DNA from: Halodesulfovibrio aestuarii DSM 17919 = ATCC 29578
GTDB taxonomy: Bacteria > Desulfobacterota > Desulfovibrionia > Desulfovibrionales > Desulfovibrionaceae
Assembly: GCF_000384815.1 (NCBI RefSeq)
Contig: NZ_ARQF01000019.1
Span: 248,001-312,000, forward strand
Direction: 5' to 3'
Length of the DNA: 64,000 bases
Within the stretch, counting starts at the first letter, position 1; every line of letters starts with the position of its first letter. The notes below the pieces were generated by a model. That model was not told the DNA's origin and ran no database searches. It saw nothing but the letters and a program-made list of their open reading frames with translations. This document shows, piece by piece, positions 27,325-37,016 of this stretch. The position numbers and the translations under genes are program-made.

Positions 27325-28872
27325 ATGCAGGCTCATCCACAGGAAACGGCGCAGATAAACCCTTTCGGGGAACAGTTTCGCACCTTCCAATTTTATCCTT
27401 CCGAAAGTCACAAAAAGGTAGTTCACAGAATTACCCGCGGGCTCGAGTGTAACTGTGGGCTTATTCTACTTACCGGAGAGATCGGCATCGGCAAGACATC
27501 CGTATGCAGGCACATTATGCAATCTTCCGGAGATGAGTATATTTTTGCTGAAAGTGGAAACCCTTTTTTTAAGCCGGCGGAGCTACTCTACAACTTCTGC
27601 AAACAATATGGCATTGACACCACAGGCCGTAATTCTATCAACGACCTGACGGAAGGCTTGCATGACTTTTTTATGCAACAGGCTGAAGCTGAAAAAAAAC
27701 CTGTCATTGTTATTGATGAAAGCCACCTCTTAACTGACGAACATTTTTCATTACTGCTGGCACTCTACAACATGCGCCTCGGAGCTATTCCTCTGGTTCA
27801 AATAATTCTCATCGGTCAGGTTGAGATCATGGACAGACTAAGACAGCCGGGATTGGAGGCGCTAAACCAACGAATTGGCGTACGTTGTGAACTGTTCCCG
27901 ATGGACAAGCAAGAAACAGAAAACTACGTGCAATTCAAATTAGCCAACGCAGACTTTCCAGACCTTACAGTCTTTGAGGACAGTGCCCTCGCGCGCGTCT
28001 GGCTTGTCACAGGCGGGCTGCCCCGTCTTATTAATCATATTTCTTCCCATGCATTAGACAGCATCACATTTTCCGGCGTCTCAAAAATTTCTCCTGCACT
28101 CATTGAAAAAGTCGCTTCTGACCCTATGTATCAAGGTCTTTTTTCAATTCGAACCCAAAAAAAGCAGCTGAAATACAAAGTTATTGCGGCGTGTATCCTT
28201 ACAGCAATTCTGATTGGAGGAGCTATATACACATTAGGACTCCCCCAATTGTCCCGAAACGATGCGGAGCAAGCTCCAACAATCGAAAATAGCCTGCAAA
28301 AACAGACCATAAGCCCTTCAGGCTCTCAATTAAAAGCTGCTAATTCCGCACCGGCGGAACATTCTCCGGAACCTGCAAATATAAACAAGAACCGACGGGC
28401 AACGGCACCTGATGTGGAGCCCCCACACGCACCTATTCCAGAGACAATTACAACTCCCCCGATAGCAAAAAAGCTCTTAATTCCAACAAAAAATGATGCT
28501 GTCTCCATTACGGTGTATGACAGCCCACAGGAAGAACCTGTGTTAGCTATGGCAAACGAAGCTGACACAAAAATAGAAGACAACACTGTTGATGCACAGC
28601 CACTCGAACATGCCCAAAATGCCCGATCTGAAAAACATGCTATCCGGGATTCCAATAGCCCCCCCGATGAAGCGTCCCATCCGGCATTGGAAGCATTACA
28701 GATTGACGCACTTGCATGGTCAGAACAAGCTTCTACGCGAATGGTCGTAATAGGTGATCAAGTACTGCATGAAGGAGATCAAGTTGGAAGCTTTATCCTA
28801 AAAGCAATTAAACGCGACCACCTCATCTTTTCATTGAACGGAATAGAATATAAGAAAAAGGTTAGATTGTAA
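27325..28872 (+). CDS. GspA-GspB fusion: AAA+ ATPase joined to T2SS GspB domain
   Basis: The 515-residue product has an ExeA/GspA-type AAA+ ATPase (about 1-270; Walker A GEIGIGKT 51-58, Walker B VIVIDESH ending near 134). A membrane helix (about 286-306) and a low-complexity Pro/Ala/Glu periplasmic linker (about 310-445) follow. The C-terminal domain of about 60 residues (ALAWSEQASTRMVVIGDQVL, VGSFILKAI) matches the GspB family (T2SSB). In Aeromonas the separate ExeA and ExeB proteins help insert the secretin through peptidoglycan. Here both are in one chain. It lacks a visible peptidoglycan-binding domain of the usual ExeA type. It lies between gspM and gspG. Confidence 0.82.
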   Translation: MQAHPQETAQINPFGEQFRTFQFYPSESHKKVVHRITRGLECNCGLILLTGEIGIGKTSVCRHIMQSSGDEYIFAESGNPFFKPAELLYNFCKQYGIDTTGRNSINDLTEGLHDFFMQQAEAEKKPVIVIDESHLLTDEHFSLLLALYNMRLGAIPLVQIILIGQVEIMDRLRQPGLEALNQRIGVRCELFPMDKQETENYVQFKLANADFPDLTVFEDSALARVWLVTGGLPRLINHISSHALDSITFSGVSKISPALIEKVASDPMYQGLFSIRTQKKQLKYKVIAACILTAILIGGAIYTLGLPQLSRNDAEQAPTIENSLQKQTISPSGSQLKAANSAPAEHSPEPANINKNRRATAPDVEPPHAPIPETITTPPIAKKLLIPTKNDAVSITVYDSPQEEPVLAMANEADTKIEDNTVDAQPLEHAQNARSEKHAIRDSNSPPDEASHPALEALQIDALAWSEQASTRMVVIGDQVLHEGDQVGSFILKAIKRDHLIFSLNGIEYKKKVRL

Positions 28873-28881
28873 GGAGCTATG

Positions 28882-29343
28882 ATGCCTCAAAACAAACAAC
28901 AGAAACATAAAGAACAGTCAAAAGAAGCAGGCTTCACCTTAATGGAGCTGATGGTAGTTATTGTTATTCTAGGTATCCTTGCATCTATCGTTGTTCCCCG
29001 GTTTCTTGACGAACCGCACAAGGCTCGCGTCGTAAAAGCTAAGATGCAAATTCAAGGTTTTTCCACAGCTGCAAAACGCTTCTACCTTGATAACGGATAC
29101 TACCCAAGCACCGAACAAGGTCTTCAGGCGCTTGTCAACAAGCCCACCACAGGCCGCATCCCTAAGCAGTATCCAACAGCTGGCTACATAAGCAAAATAC
29201 CTGTCGATCCTTGGGGAAATGACTATGTTTACCTCTCCCCGAGTTCCCACCACGAGGCGTTTGATATCATCTCATTTGGTGCAGACGGAGAAGAAGGGGG
29301 CATTGATGACGGAGCAGACATTCAAAGCTGGAACCTCGAATAG
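28882..29343 (+). CDS. gspG: Major pseudopilin GspG
   Basis: The product of about 153 residues has a type III signal and N-methylation motif (G/FTLMELMVVIVILGIL, with Glu at position 5 of the mature chain). The C-terminal part is typical of GspG: YYPSTEQGLQALV, DPWGNDY, FDIISFGADG, with the acidic calcium-binding end. Of the two tandem ATG codons, the second (28882) has the better AAGGAG spacing. GspG forms the shaft of the pseudopilus that pushes substrates through the secretin. It overlaps gspH. Confidence 0.95.
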   Translation: MPQNKQQKHKEQSKEAGFTLMELMVVIVILGILASIVVPRFLDEPHKARVVKAKMQIQGFSTAAKRFYLDNGYYPSTEQGLQALVNKPTTGRIPKQYPTAGYISKIPVDPWGNDYVYLSPSSHHEAFDIISFGADGEEGGIDDGADIQSWNLE

Positions 29344-29776
29344 CATTCGAGAGTCCGGTTTTACCCTCTTCGAATTACTCATTGTCATTACCATTATTGG
29401 TATACTAATGGGTGTTGCAATTCCCAATATCACCTTCTCCGATCCAGAACGTGATATGGACACAGCTGTACGACGCCTAACGGGGGCAGTTTCAGAAGCT
29501 CGATCAAGGGCACTACTGAAACGGGAACCACTGGAACTGCATCTGGAAGGAAAATATATTCGTATTGTTCAACGCAATGGGAAACAGGAAATAGGCAAGG
29601 CTGCCCTGCCGGATACTGTCACTATTTCGCGTGTGATTGTGGATGAAAGGGAACAACGCACGTTACTGTTTACCCCGAAGGGTGTAACTCAACCTGCAAC
29701 TATTGAGCTTACATCACCACCGTGTGTACGCACTTTATGCATAAAGCCTATTCAAGGGATTTCGTATCCGAAATAA
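29306..29776 (+). CDS. gspH: Minor pseudopilin GspH
   Basis: The 156-residue product starts inside the end of gspG (overlap of 38 bases), behind a G-rich ribosome-binding site. The prepilin motif is SG/FTLFELLIVITIIGIL. The rest has the GspH-type beta-rich domain (ALLKREPLELHLEGKYIRI). The frame opens further upstream at 29219, but that start would put about 50 residues before the cleavage site. GspH belongs to the pseudopilus, near its tip. Confidence 0.85.
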   Translation: MTEQTFKAGTSNSIRESGFTLFELLIVITIIGILMGVAIPNITFSDPERDMDTAVRRLTGAVSEARSRALLKREPLELHLEGKYIRIVQRNGKQEIGKAALPDTVTISRVIVDEREQRTLLFTPKGVTQPATIELTSPPCVRTLCIKPIQGISYPK

Positions 29777-29842
29777 CTTTGACGGGATTTATTCAATACA
29801 TTTTATATAAAATAAAACAGATTATGACCAAGCGAGCCACTT

Positions 29843-30790
29843 ATGATTCGTAATTCTTTATACATAATACTTATCAGCTTCGTACTACTTTCCGGTTGTG
29901 CAAAGACCAATACAGCGAGTCAGGACGTACCCGAATTTACAGACGCAGTAGCCAAGGCGTTAGCGTTACAAAAAGAAGGCAACTTTCAGGAAAGTCTTGT
30001 TTGGTATGCGCAAGCCCTGAAAATAAAAGAAACACCTCAACTGCGAAATGGCGCTGGCGCAGCACTGCTTTCCTCCGGATCTACCGAGGCAGCACTAAAA
30101 GAATTTGATCGTGCGCTGACGTTTACTCCATCCTCGCCTGATATACAGGCTAACAGAGGAACGGCATTGTTTCGTCTTAAAGAATACGACGAAGCGCTCG
30201 ACTCCTTTAACAAAGCGCTTTCCTACAACCCCGCACATGCCCAAGCACTTAATGGTAAAGCACTTGTCCAGCTAACGCGTAAACACTACGACTCGGCCCT
30301 GATTCTATTGATTCAAGCCCAAAAGGCTGCGCCCGAAAAAGCCCTCATCAAATACAACAGCGCCATTGCCTTTGAAGCAGCAGGACTGTTAGAAGACGCA
30401 GAAAAAGCATTTACGCAGTACATTAAGGAAACTCCAAAGGATGCCAAAGCATTTAATGGACGAGGTGTTGTCAGGATGAAACTGAAAAAATATGCCGCCT
30501 CTGCTCAAGACTTTGATAACGCAATTGCTTTGTCACCCACAAACGGGAAATTTTATTACAACAGAGGCTTGCTGTGGCAAAAACAACTAAAGTACACTGA
30601 CGCAATAAAAGACTACACCAGATCAATTGCATATACTCCAGACAATGGAACCACGTATGTGAATAGAGGTAATACGTATTTTCTTTTAGATGAAAAAGAA
30701 AAAGGATGCCGTGATCTAAAGAAAGCATGTTCTATGGGGCTCTGTGAAAAACTTGAAGCCTACAAAAATATTAATGCGTGTATAGAGTAA
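29843..30790 (+). CDS. TPR-repeat lipoprotein in the T2SS cluster
   Basis: The 315-residue product has a lipoprotein signal (MIRNSLYIILISFVLLSGC, Cys 19 or so as lipidation site). It is followed by roughly seven TPR units (e.g. ALAL/ALKEFDRALTF, YDEALDSFNKALSYNP, NRGNTYFLLDEKEKGC). TPR lipoproteins of this kind (PilF/PilW type) act as pilotins or scaffolds for secretins in type IV pilus systems. Placement between gspH and gspF suggests an accessory or pilotin role here, but the sequence alone does not show it. Confidence 0.8.
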   Translation: MIRNSLYIILISFVLLSGCAKTNTASQDVPEFTDAVAKALALQKEGNFQESLVWYAQALKIKETPQLRNGAGAALLSSGSTEAALKEFDRALTFTPSSPDIQANRGTALFRLKEYDEALDSFNKALSYNPAHAQALNGKALVQLTRKHYDSALILLIQAQKAAPEKALIKYNSAIAFEAAGLLEDAEKAFTQYIKETPKDAKAFNGRGVVRMKLKKYAASAQDFDNAIALSPTNGKFYYNRGLLWQKQLKYTDAIKDYTRSIAYTPDNGTTYVNRGNTYFLLDEKEKGCRDLKKACSMGLCEKLEAYKNINACIE

Positions 30791-30998
30791 GCAAAATAGA
30801 AAAATGTTCCTATAGGTGCAATTACACCCTTTTTTGCAAAAGAACTTCGTATCGGCATTGACCGTTTTCGTCAGAAAATCACGGTTCAGACGCCATATAC
30901 AACGCAATGTCATTTTTGATCCCAGCTGAAAGAAACACAAGAAAACAAGCTGTGCACAATAGCTAGGCTTTATTTCAGGACAGAAAGGATAGCCTGCA

Positions 30999-32237
30999 AT
31001 GCCTTCATTTACGTATAAAGCCGTCAATGCCTCAGGTCGTAACACTAAAGGCATTATCGAAGCGGATAATGAAAACCACGCTGCAAAAAAACTTCGCAGC
31101 AAGGGACTATACCCTCTTGACGTAACATCGTTTGGGCGAAAAGCCACAAAAAGCAAAAAACAAACGTCGCTTTTTAACGTTGACACCTCGCGTTTTTTTC
31201 AACGCATTCCCAAAAGCACTGTTGCCAGCACTATCCGTCAACTTGCCACCCTGCTCAATGCCGGTCTGCCGCTTGAAGTCTGCTTGAATACAATGATTGA
31301 ACAAGGCGGCAAATCTCCTATGCGCAGCGTTCTTTCACAAATTCGAGACAAAATCCGTGAAGGTTCCGGCCTTGCGATTGCGTTTTCAGAATTCCCGCAC
31401 ATTTTTACTCCGACATTTATTACAATGGTCAGAGCTGCTGAAGCATCCGGCACTCTTGAGATTGTAATGGAACGACTTGCAGATCATGCAGAACAGCAAA
31501 TTGCCCTGAACCGTAAGATTCAAGGGACCTTGGCGTACCCGACATTAATGCTTATTGTAGGGATTGGCGTCGTCATATTCTTGCTAACCTTTGTTATTCC
31601 TAAGGTTACACAAATCTTTCTGGATCTTGACCGAGCATTGCCCACACCGACACAAATCCTGTTGCTGGTAAGTGACACCTTGCGCAATAACTGGATATCT
31701 ATTGCGGCAACACTCGGTTTATTCATCATCTCTTTCAGACGGTTCATTAAGACACCCAAAGGACAACAGCTTCACCACGCCCAAGTTTTGCGTGTCCCTG
31801 TCCTCGGCAGTCTACTGCGGATAATGGTTGTTGGTCGGGTATGCAGGACTCTTGGCATGCTGCTCAAAAATGGCGTTTCACTTGTTGAATCCCTTAACAT
31901 CGTGCGTAATGTTGCGGGCAACGTCATTCTTGAACAAAATATTGTAGATATGAATAAAGGTGTTCAAGAAGGCAAAAGTCTTGCGGAATTTATGCGCAAG
32001 TCGTCTGTATTCCCGATAACCGCTGTGCAAATGGTCGCTGCCGGTGAAAAAAGTGGACAACTGGCGCATATGCTGCTGGTTGTTGCTGATGATTGCGATA
32101 ATCAGGTAAATGCCAAGCTCCAACTGCTTACATCACTTATGGAACCGATTATGATCCTTCTCCTCGGCGGTCTTGTAGGATTTGTTGTAATGGCAATTAT
32201 CCTGCCTATCTTTGAAATGAGCAGTCTGGTCGGGTAG
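30999..32237 (+). CDS. gspF: Type II secretion system inner-membrane platform protein GspF
   Basis: The 412-residue product has the family N-terminus (MPSFTYKAVNASGRNTKGII), two repeated T2SSF helical domains (about 70-195 and 275-400) and three membrane helices (about 175-200, 225-245, 380-405). Conserved stretches LATLLNAGLPLE and GVSLVESL mark the two repeats. The ribosome-binding site is AGGAAAGGATA. GspF is the polytopic core of the assembly platform that contacts GspE and GspL. It lies about 200 bases after the TPR lipoprotein and is convergent with gspN. Confidence 0.95.
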   Translation: MPSFTYKAVNASGRNTKGIIEADNENHAAKKLRSKGLYPLDVTSFGRKATKSKKQTSLFNVDTSRFFQRIPKSTVASTIRQLATLLNAGLPLEVCLNTMIEQGGKSPMRSVLSQIRDKIREGSGLAIAFSEFPHIFTPTFITMVRAAEASGTLEIVMERLADHAEQQIALNRKIQGTLAYPTLMLIVGIGVVIFLLTFVIPKVTQIFLDLDRALPTPTQILLLVSDTLRNNWISIAATLGLFIISFRRFIKTPKGQQLHHAQVLRVPVLGSLLRIMVVGRVCRTLGMLLKNGVSLVESLNIVRNVAGNVILEQNIVDMNKGVQEGKSLAEFMRKSSVFPITAVQMVAAGEKSGQLAHMLLVVADDCDNQVNAKLQLLTSLMEPIMILLLGGLVGFVVMAIILPIFEMSSLVG

Positions 32238-32350
32238 ACAGGTCATACGAATTCTTCACATCAAAGAAAAATTTCATATTGATAAGACAGCCACATAACG
32301 TGCCGTTCTCTATCAAAGAACATTTCCCCTTCCCCTTAATCTCCAGAGAT

Positions 32351-32382
32351 AAAAAAAGCTGTGCAACAATATGCTGCACAGC
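32351..32382 (-). terminator. Terminator after gspN (convergent with gspF)
   Basis: GCTGTGCA (32358-32365) pairs with TGCACAGC (32375-32382); on the minus strand the stem is followed by a run of T (A-run at 32351-32357 on +). It ends the gspC-D-E-N transcript and may also stop gspF read-through. Confidence 0.85.
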
Positions 32383-32402
32383 CTAGCTTCATCATCTAAT
32401 CT

Positions 32403-33281
32403 CTATTTCAGAGCCAAACGTGGGTTTGTCAGTTGGCCGCTAATCGCAATCTTAGCCCGCTTGCCAGCCTTAAATGTCTTCAAGACATTGTTATCAACAA
32501 GTCCCTTCACCAACGAATCCGGCTGCACAAAAAGGCTTGATTCTAATGTAACATTAGAGTGCAGCAAGCTTCTCCAATTTAGTGTGGCAGAACCATGCAA
32601 ATCAGCATTAAGTGGCTTACCAGCAAGCTTTACGGAGTTAACATTCAGCTTCCCGTTGTTATAAACAAACGCACCGGTCAAACCAAGGTTATCAAAAACT
32701 GAAACATTCAATAACGGCACGGGATTCGTCGCACGAAGATGAGTACCTTCAATTTTTAATGTTCCCTTACCCAACTGCATGTTCTGTAAAGAACCGGAGT
32801 ACGTTAGGTAAGCATTACCGGTTCCTCCGACACGAGAATCCAGCTCAGCAACAAAAGGAATACTATCTAATGATTGCTGGACTAAGTTCAAGTGCACATC
32901 AACTTTTTCAAAATCAAAAAAAGAACCTGAAGAAACCGCAAGTCTTACCCCGCCACCATACGATGCCGCGGTAAGATCCAGTTCAGCCTTACCTGTAAGC
33001 AACGCTGAAAGTTTGGGTTTTATAACGACCCGTTGCATCCCATACAAAAGACGCTGGCCGGAAGCATCGCTTATAAACAAAGAGTCAAGCTTCATATACG
33101 GAGGTAACAACGATAAAGAAACACCATCTGCCCCAATGTTCACGCCCCTAATTCCCCGCACGCTTTCATAAAAAGAGCGTTTCAAAGCGTCCTTACCAAC
33201 ATGGACTCCTAAAAACAGGCAAAAAGTAAAGCCGCCAACAAGAACATAACAAATTATTTTAGTAATAATCTTATGTTCCAT
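32403..33281 (-). CDS. gspN: Type II secretion system protein GspN (AsmA-like)
   Basis: About 292 residues from the ATG at 33281 (MEHKIITKIICY...), which places the single membrane helix at the N-terminus as usual. The frame extends to an ATG at 33344 with poor ribosome-binding site. After the helix (about 5-27) the protein is a periplasmic beta-rich domain with AsmA-like features (GVSLSLLPPYMKLDSL, LKIEGTHLRA). This matches the GspN type found in delta-proteobacterial and Leptospira T2SS clusters. Its function is poorly known. It is last in the gspC-D-E-N operon, immediately after gspE. Confidence 0.72.
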   Translation of the reverse strand: MEHKIITKIICYVLVGGFTFCLFLGVHVGKDALKRSFYESVRGIRGVNIGADGVSLSLLPPYMKLDSLFISDASGQRLLYGMQRVVIKPKLSALLTGKAELDLTAASYGGGVRLAVSSGSFFDFEKVDVHLNLVQQSLDSIPFVAELDSRVGGTGNAYLTYSGSLQNMQLGKGTLKIEGTHLRATNPVPLLNVSVFDNLGLTGAFVYNNGKLNVNSVKLAGKPLNADLHGSATLNWRSLLHSNVTLESSLFVQPDSLVKGLVDNNVLKTFKAGKRAKIAISGQLTNPRLALK

Positions 33282-33360
33282 TCCGGCTCTCAAAGAATCG
33301 AGCCTCAAAGAAAAAAAAGTAGTTATGCCGGATAAAAACTGCATATAGTCTCAACACATT

Positions 33361-35046
33361 TTATAAATTGGAAACTCGCAGCACTTCCGCGATAGAAGTA
33401 ACCCCATTCAACACTTTCAAACAACCATCCCCCTTCAAAGTCCGCATACCACCTGCAATAGATTCACGACGGATTTCGTTTGAGTCTGCGTTCCGTAAAA
33501 TCATACTTTTAATCGGGTCATTCACCTGCATAATTTCATATACAGCCTGACGTCCCTTGTACCCTGTATCCATGCAGTGCGGGCACCCTTTTGCACGATA
33601 CAAAGTTTGACTCTCCATCTGACTGGCCATTACTCCACACTCCACAACACCATCAGCTGCAGCGGTGTAGGCTTCTTTACAATGTGGACACAAAATACGC
33701 ACAAGGCGTTGAGCAACGACCACACGCAATACGGAAGAAAGCAAAAAAGGCTCAACACCCATATCGATAAGACGGGTGACAGCACTGGCTGCATCATTTG
33801 TATGCAATGTTGAAAATACTAAGTGACCGGTAAGTGCCGACTGAATAGCAATATCCGCAGTCTCTTTGTCTCGAATCTCACCAATAAGTATGACATCAGG
33901 GTCCTGACGTACAATAGAACGTAAGCCTTCCGCAAAAGTAAGCCCCGTTTTGTGATTCACCTGAATCTGACCAACCCCGTCGAGCTGATATTCAACCGGA
34001 TCTTCAATAGTCATAATATTCTTGTCTGGTGAGTTGATATCACTCAACGCCGCGTAAAGGGATGTGGTCTTACCACTACCTGTAGGCCCTGTAACAAGAA
34101 TAATACCATGAGAAATACGAGTGACCTTTTTCATAATCTCAAGGTCGTCGGAGCCAAGCCCTAACTCGGTCAAGCTCAATACTTTGGAAGTTTTTTCCAA
34201 CAAGCGCATTACCACTCGTTCTCCATGGGATGTAGGCAGAGTAGAGACACGCAAATCAACTTCACGGCCACCGAGAATCAACGCAATACGACCATCCTGC
34301 GGCAGACGTTTTTCCGCAATATTGAGTTTCGCAAGAATCTTAATTCTCGAAACAATAGCGGCGCTAAACCGCTTATCAAAACGATGTTTGTTGTACAGGA
34401 CACCATCCAGACGAAAACGTACACGTAACGAATCCTTACACGGTTCGATGTGCACATCACTTGCCCCTGCACGAACGGCTTGTGAGAGCACCATGTTGAC
34501 CAGCTTAACCAATGGCGCATCACTCGTATCATCAAGCAGATCATTCAGTGCATCATCATCAATTTCATCAAGCCCTAACTCGGTTGCATCACCCAACACA
34601 TCGCTTACATTTGCATCTTCTTGAGAATCACCAAAGGCGCGGTTGATTAAAACAGTAATCACATCCCGGGGTAGAAGCACAGGAGAGGGAACGCAACCAA
34701 GGAATAAAGAAAAATCATTTAAAGCGGTTAAAGAATACGGATCAGCCATTCCAACAAGAACACCGGTATCACCTCTGAGCGGAACAACCTGATGCTTTTT
34801 TAAATAGGTGATCGAGAAGCGGCAGATAAGCTCCGTATCAATCATCTGTTCAGGAATAGTTGCCAAGATATTCAACCCATAGAACTCAGCCTGCGCATTT
34901 TTAAACTGAATTTCTGTGAGAATTTCATTCTCTATTACAATCTGCTCAAAAGTTTTTCCCTGCTCAGAAGCCTCCTGCTGCAACCAAACAATATCGTCTG
35001 CTGTAACCAAATGTCTTTCCACAAGAGCATGTTCTAGCGTTCTCAT
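33361..35046 (-). CDS. gspE: Type II secretion ATPase GspE
   Basis: The 561-residue product has the N-terminal GspE/PilB domain (about 1-150), then the hexameric ATPase core: Walker A GPTGSGKTTSLYAAL, Asp box (TIEDPVEYQ), Walker B (DVILIGEIRD) and His box (LTGHLVFSTLHTN). The tetracysteine zinc motif CPHC...CPHC near residues 455-490 is intact. GspE powers pseudopilus assembly. It starts 8 bases after the gspD stop. Confidence 0.96.
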   Translation of the reverse strand: MRTLEHALVERHLVTADDIVWLQQEASEQGKTFEQIVIENEILTEIQFKNAQAEFYGLNILATIPEQMIDTELICRFSITYLKKHQVVPLRGDTGVLVGMADPYSLTALNDFSLFLGCVPSPVLLPRDVITVLINRAFGDSQEDANVSDVLGDATELGLDEIDDDALNDLLDDTSDAPLVKLVNMVLSQAVRAGASDVHIEPCKDSLRVRFRLDGVLYNKHRFDKRFSAAIVSRIKILAKLNIAEKRLPQDGRIALILGGREVDLRVSTLPTSHGERVVMRLLEKTSKVLSLTELGLGSDDLEIMKKVTRISHGIILVTGPTGSGKTTSLYAALSDINSPDKNIMTIEDPVEYQLDGVGQIQVNHKTGLTFAEGLRSIVRQDPDVILIGEIRDKETADIAIQSALTGHLVFSTLHTNDAASAVTRLIDMGVEPFLLSSVLRVVVAQRLVRILCPHCKEAYTAAADGVVECGVMASQMESQTLYRAKGCPHCMDTGYKGRQAVYEIMQVNDPIKSMILRNADSNEIRRESIAGGMRTLKGDGCLKVLNGVTSIAEVLRVSNL

Positions 35047-35054
35047 ATATAACT

Positions 35055-37010
35055 CTACTGAATAAGCACAGGAAGTAACACTTGAGGTTCACTCATTATA
35101 GGCAGTCCCAAACCATCTCTGCCCACCCGCGTGACATGAACACTAAGACGTTTTTCCTTAGCAAGTTTTGCGGCTTCATCAAAACTGTTAATGATGTGCG
35201 GTGTAATAAAAATATATAAGTTGCTCTTTGCATTACTTTTCTTCTTCTGCTTAAACAACCAGCCAAACAAAGGGATATCACCTAATCCCGGAGTAGAACT
35301 ATTGTTTTTAGTACCATCTTCGCTCAACAGACCTGCTATCACAGCGGTTTGGCCATCCTTCATGCGAATAGTGGTCTCTACTTCACGCTTACGGGTTGTT
35401 GGTGCGACAAGGCTCTGGCCATCCCCCACAGATACAAGCGAATTAAGAACACGGCTTACTTCCTGTGAAATTTCAAGTTGCAGAGTCTGGTTCTGCCCGA
35501 TGCGTGGAGTAATTTTTAGCTTAACACCAACATCCTTGTAATCAACACTTTGAGTATTGATACTGGTTGCAGTAGTAACAACTGTCTCTTTAACAAACGG
35601 AACGTTATCAACAACTGCAACATGAGCTTCCTCGTTATCAAGGGTCAGCAGCTGTGGTGTCGCCAGAATAGAGTAATCGTTGTCGCCTTTAACAGCACTT
35701 AAAATGGACTGGATACTGTATTCTGTTCCACCGATAGAAAAGGCATTTTCAATAATAGCTCCAACAGAGCCACCAGCAGGAAAAGAAGGAAAACCAGATC
35801 CGCTTGATGACGGCAAAGTAACAGTCCCACCACCTTGATTGGACGACCCAAATAAATAGACTTTGCCGGCTTCTTGCCCACCAGCCCAGTTCACGCCGAA
35901 AGAAAAGTTCGAATCACTGGAGGCTTCCATAAGAAGAGCTTCAATGAACACCTGTTTCCGTTCAACATCTAATTTTTTTATAGTCTTCTGGAGAATTGTA
36001 AAATCATCCGGACGGGCAATAATCACGAGGCTGTTTGTAGCCTTGTCTGCTACAATTTTAACCTCACGGGAAAGAACTTTTTCTTCCTTAGTCTTTCCCT
36101 GACGTTCAACTAACGTATTCACAACCTTAGCAACATCTTCTGCTTTCGCATTTTCCAGCGAAATGAAATGAATATCCCCCTTGCCTGCCGGAGTCGGGAT
36201 ATCCAAAGTCTTTATCATAGTTTTCACAGTCAGCATCGTTTCTGGATCAGCAAGTACCAATACGAGATTCGTGCGTTCATCCGCCTGCACAAGCGCCATA
36301 GCCTTTTTGCCAAATTTTTCCTGTTCCTTAACTGTTGTCGTCAGGATATTACTCAAGTTTTCCGCGACGCTTTTTGAATCACCATATTTCAATGGGAACT
36401 GTCTGAACTGAGGTGCGTACTGTGACTTATCTATCTCATCAATGACCTTGCGAGCCTCTTGAATTCGAGCATATGGCGCAGTAATAATCAGTGAATTTGT
36501 TGGAGGATATACAGTAACAAGCCCATTGTTACCCACAAGTTTAGGAAGGACTTTCCCAAGCTCCAACGCACTGGAATGCTTCAAGGAAATCAGCAGAGTG
36601 ACCAGTTCATCACCTGCGGGCTTATACTTTCTTAAGGAAGATCCCGAGGTAATAGTTGGCACACCTTCGCTGCGCCCCACAGCAAGCGGAAGAATTTTAA
36701 AAGCTTTTCCACTTGGGACAATGGCAAAGTTATTCACCTGCAGCACCGATTCAAACACCCGGTATGCTTCTTCCATGCTTACTTTTGACGGAGAATAAAT
36801 TGTAACCCTACCGCCCACACGATTGTCTACAATGAAATTCTTTCCGGTCAGTTCACTAATAAATTTGATCAGAACATGAATGTCCACTTTCTTGAAATCC
36901 ATACTGATATATGCATTCTGCGACGCACGACAGGAACAGACTGTTGTAAAAGAAAGAATACAGGCAACCAAAATCACACCAACAATTCGTACCATCTTAT
37001 TTGTTATCAT
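35055..37010 (-). CDS. gspD: Secretin GspD (outer-membrane pore of the T2SS)
   Basis: The 651-residue product has a signal peptide (about 1-29), N0 domain (ISMDFKKVDIHVLIKFI), three N1-N3 repeats (e.g. VYPPTNSLIITA, VLADPETMLTVK, TNSLVIIARPDDF) and the secretin core with the Ser/Gly-rich N3 loop and the C-terminal VPFVKE...GLLSEDG...PLFGWLFK signature. A short tail follows without an obvious pilotin-binding S domain. Secretins form the outer-membrane gate. gspC ends 6 bases upstream. Confidence 0.96.
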   Translation of the reverse strand: MITNKMVRIVGVILVACILSFTTVCSCRASQNAYISMDFKKVDIHVLIKFISELTGKNFIVDNRVGGRVTIYSPSKVSMEEAYRVFESVLQVNNFAIVPSGKAFKILPLAVGRSEGVPTITSGSSLRKYKPAGDELVTLLISLKHSSALELGKVLPKLVGNNGLVTVYPPTNSLIITAPYARIQEARKVIDEIDKSQYAPQFRQFPLKYGDSKSVAENLSNILTTTVKEQEKFGKKAMALVQADERTNLVLVLADPETMLTVKTMIKTLDIPTPAGKGDIHFISLENAKAEDVAKVVNTLVERQGKTKEEKVLSREVKIVADKATNSLVIIARPDDFTILQKTIKKLDVERKQVFIEALLMEASSDSNFSFGVNWAGGQEAGKVYLFGSSNQGGGTVTLPSSSGSGFPSFPAGGSVGAIIENAFSIGGTEYSIQSILSAVKGDNDYSILATPQLLTLDNEEAHVAVVDNVPFVKETVVTTATSINTQSVDYKDVGVKLKITPRIGQNQTLQLEISQEVSRVLNSLVSVGDGQSLVAPTTRKREVETTIRMKDGQTAVIAGLLSEDGTKNNSSTPGLGDIPLFGWLFKQKKKSNAKSNLYIFITPHIINSFDEAAKLAKEKRLSVHVTRVGRDGLGLPIMSEPQVLLPVLIQ

Positions 37011-37016
37011 CGTTTT

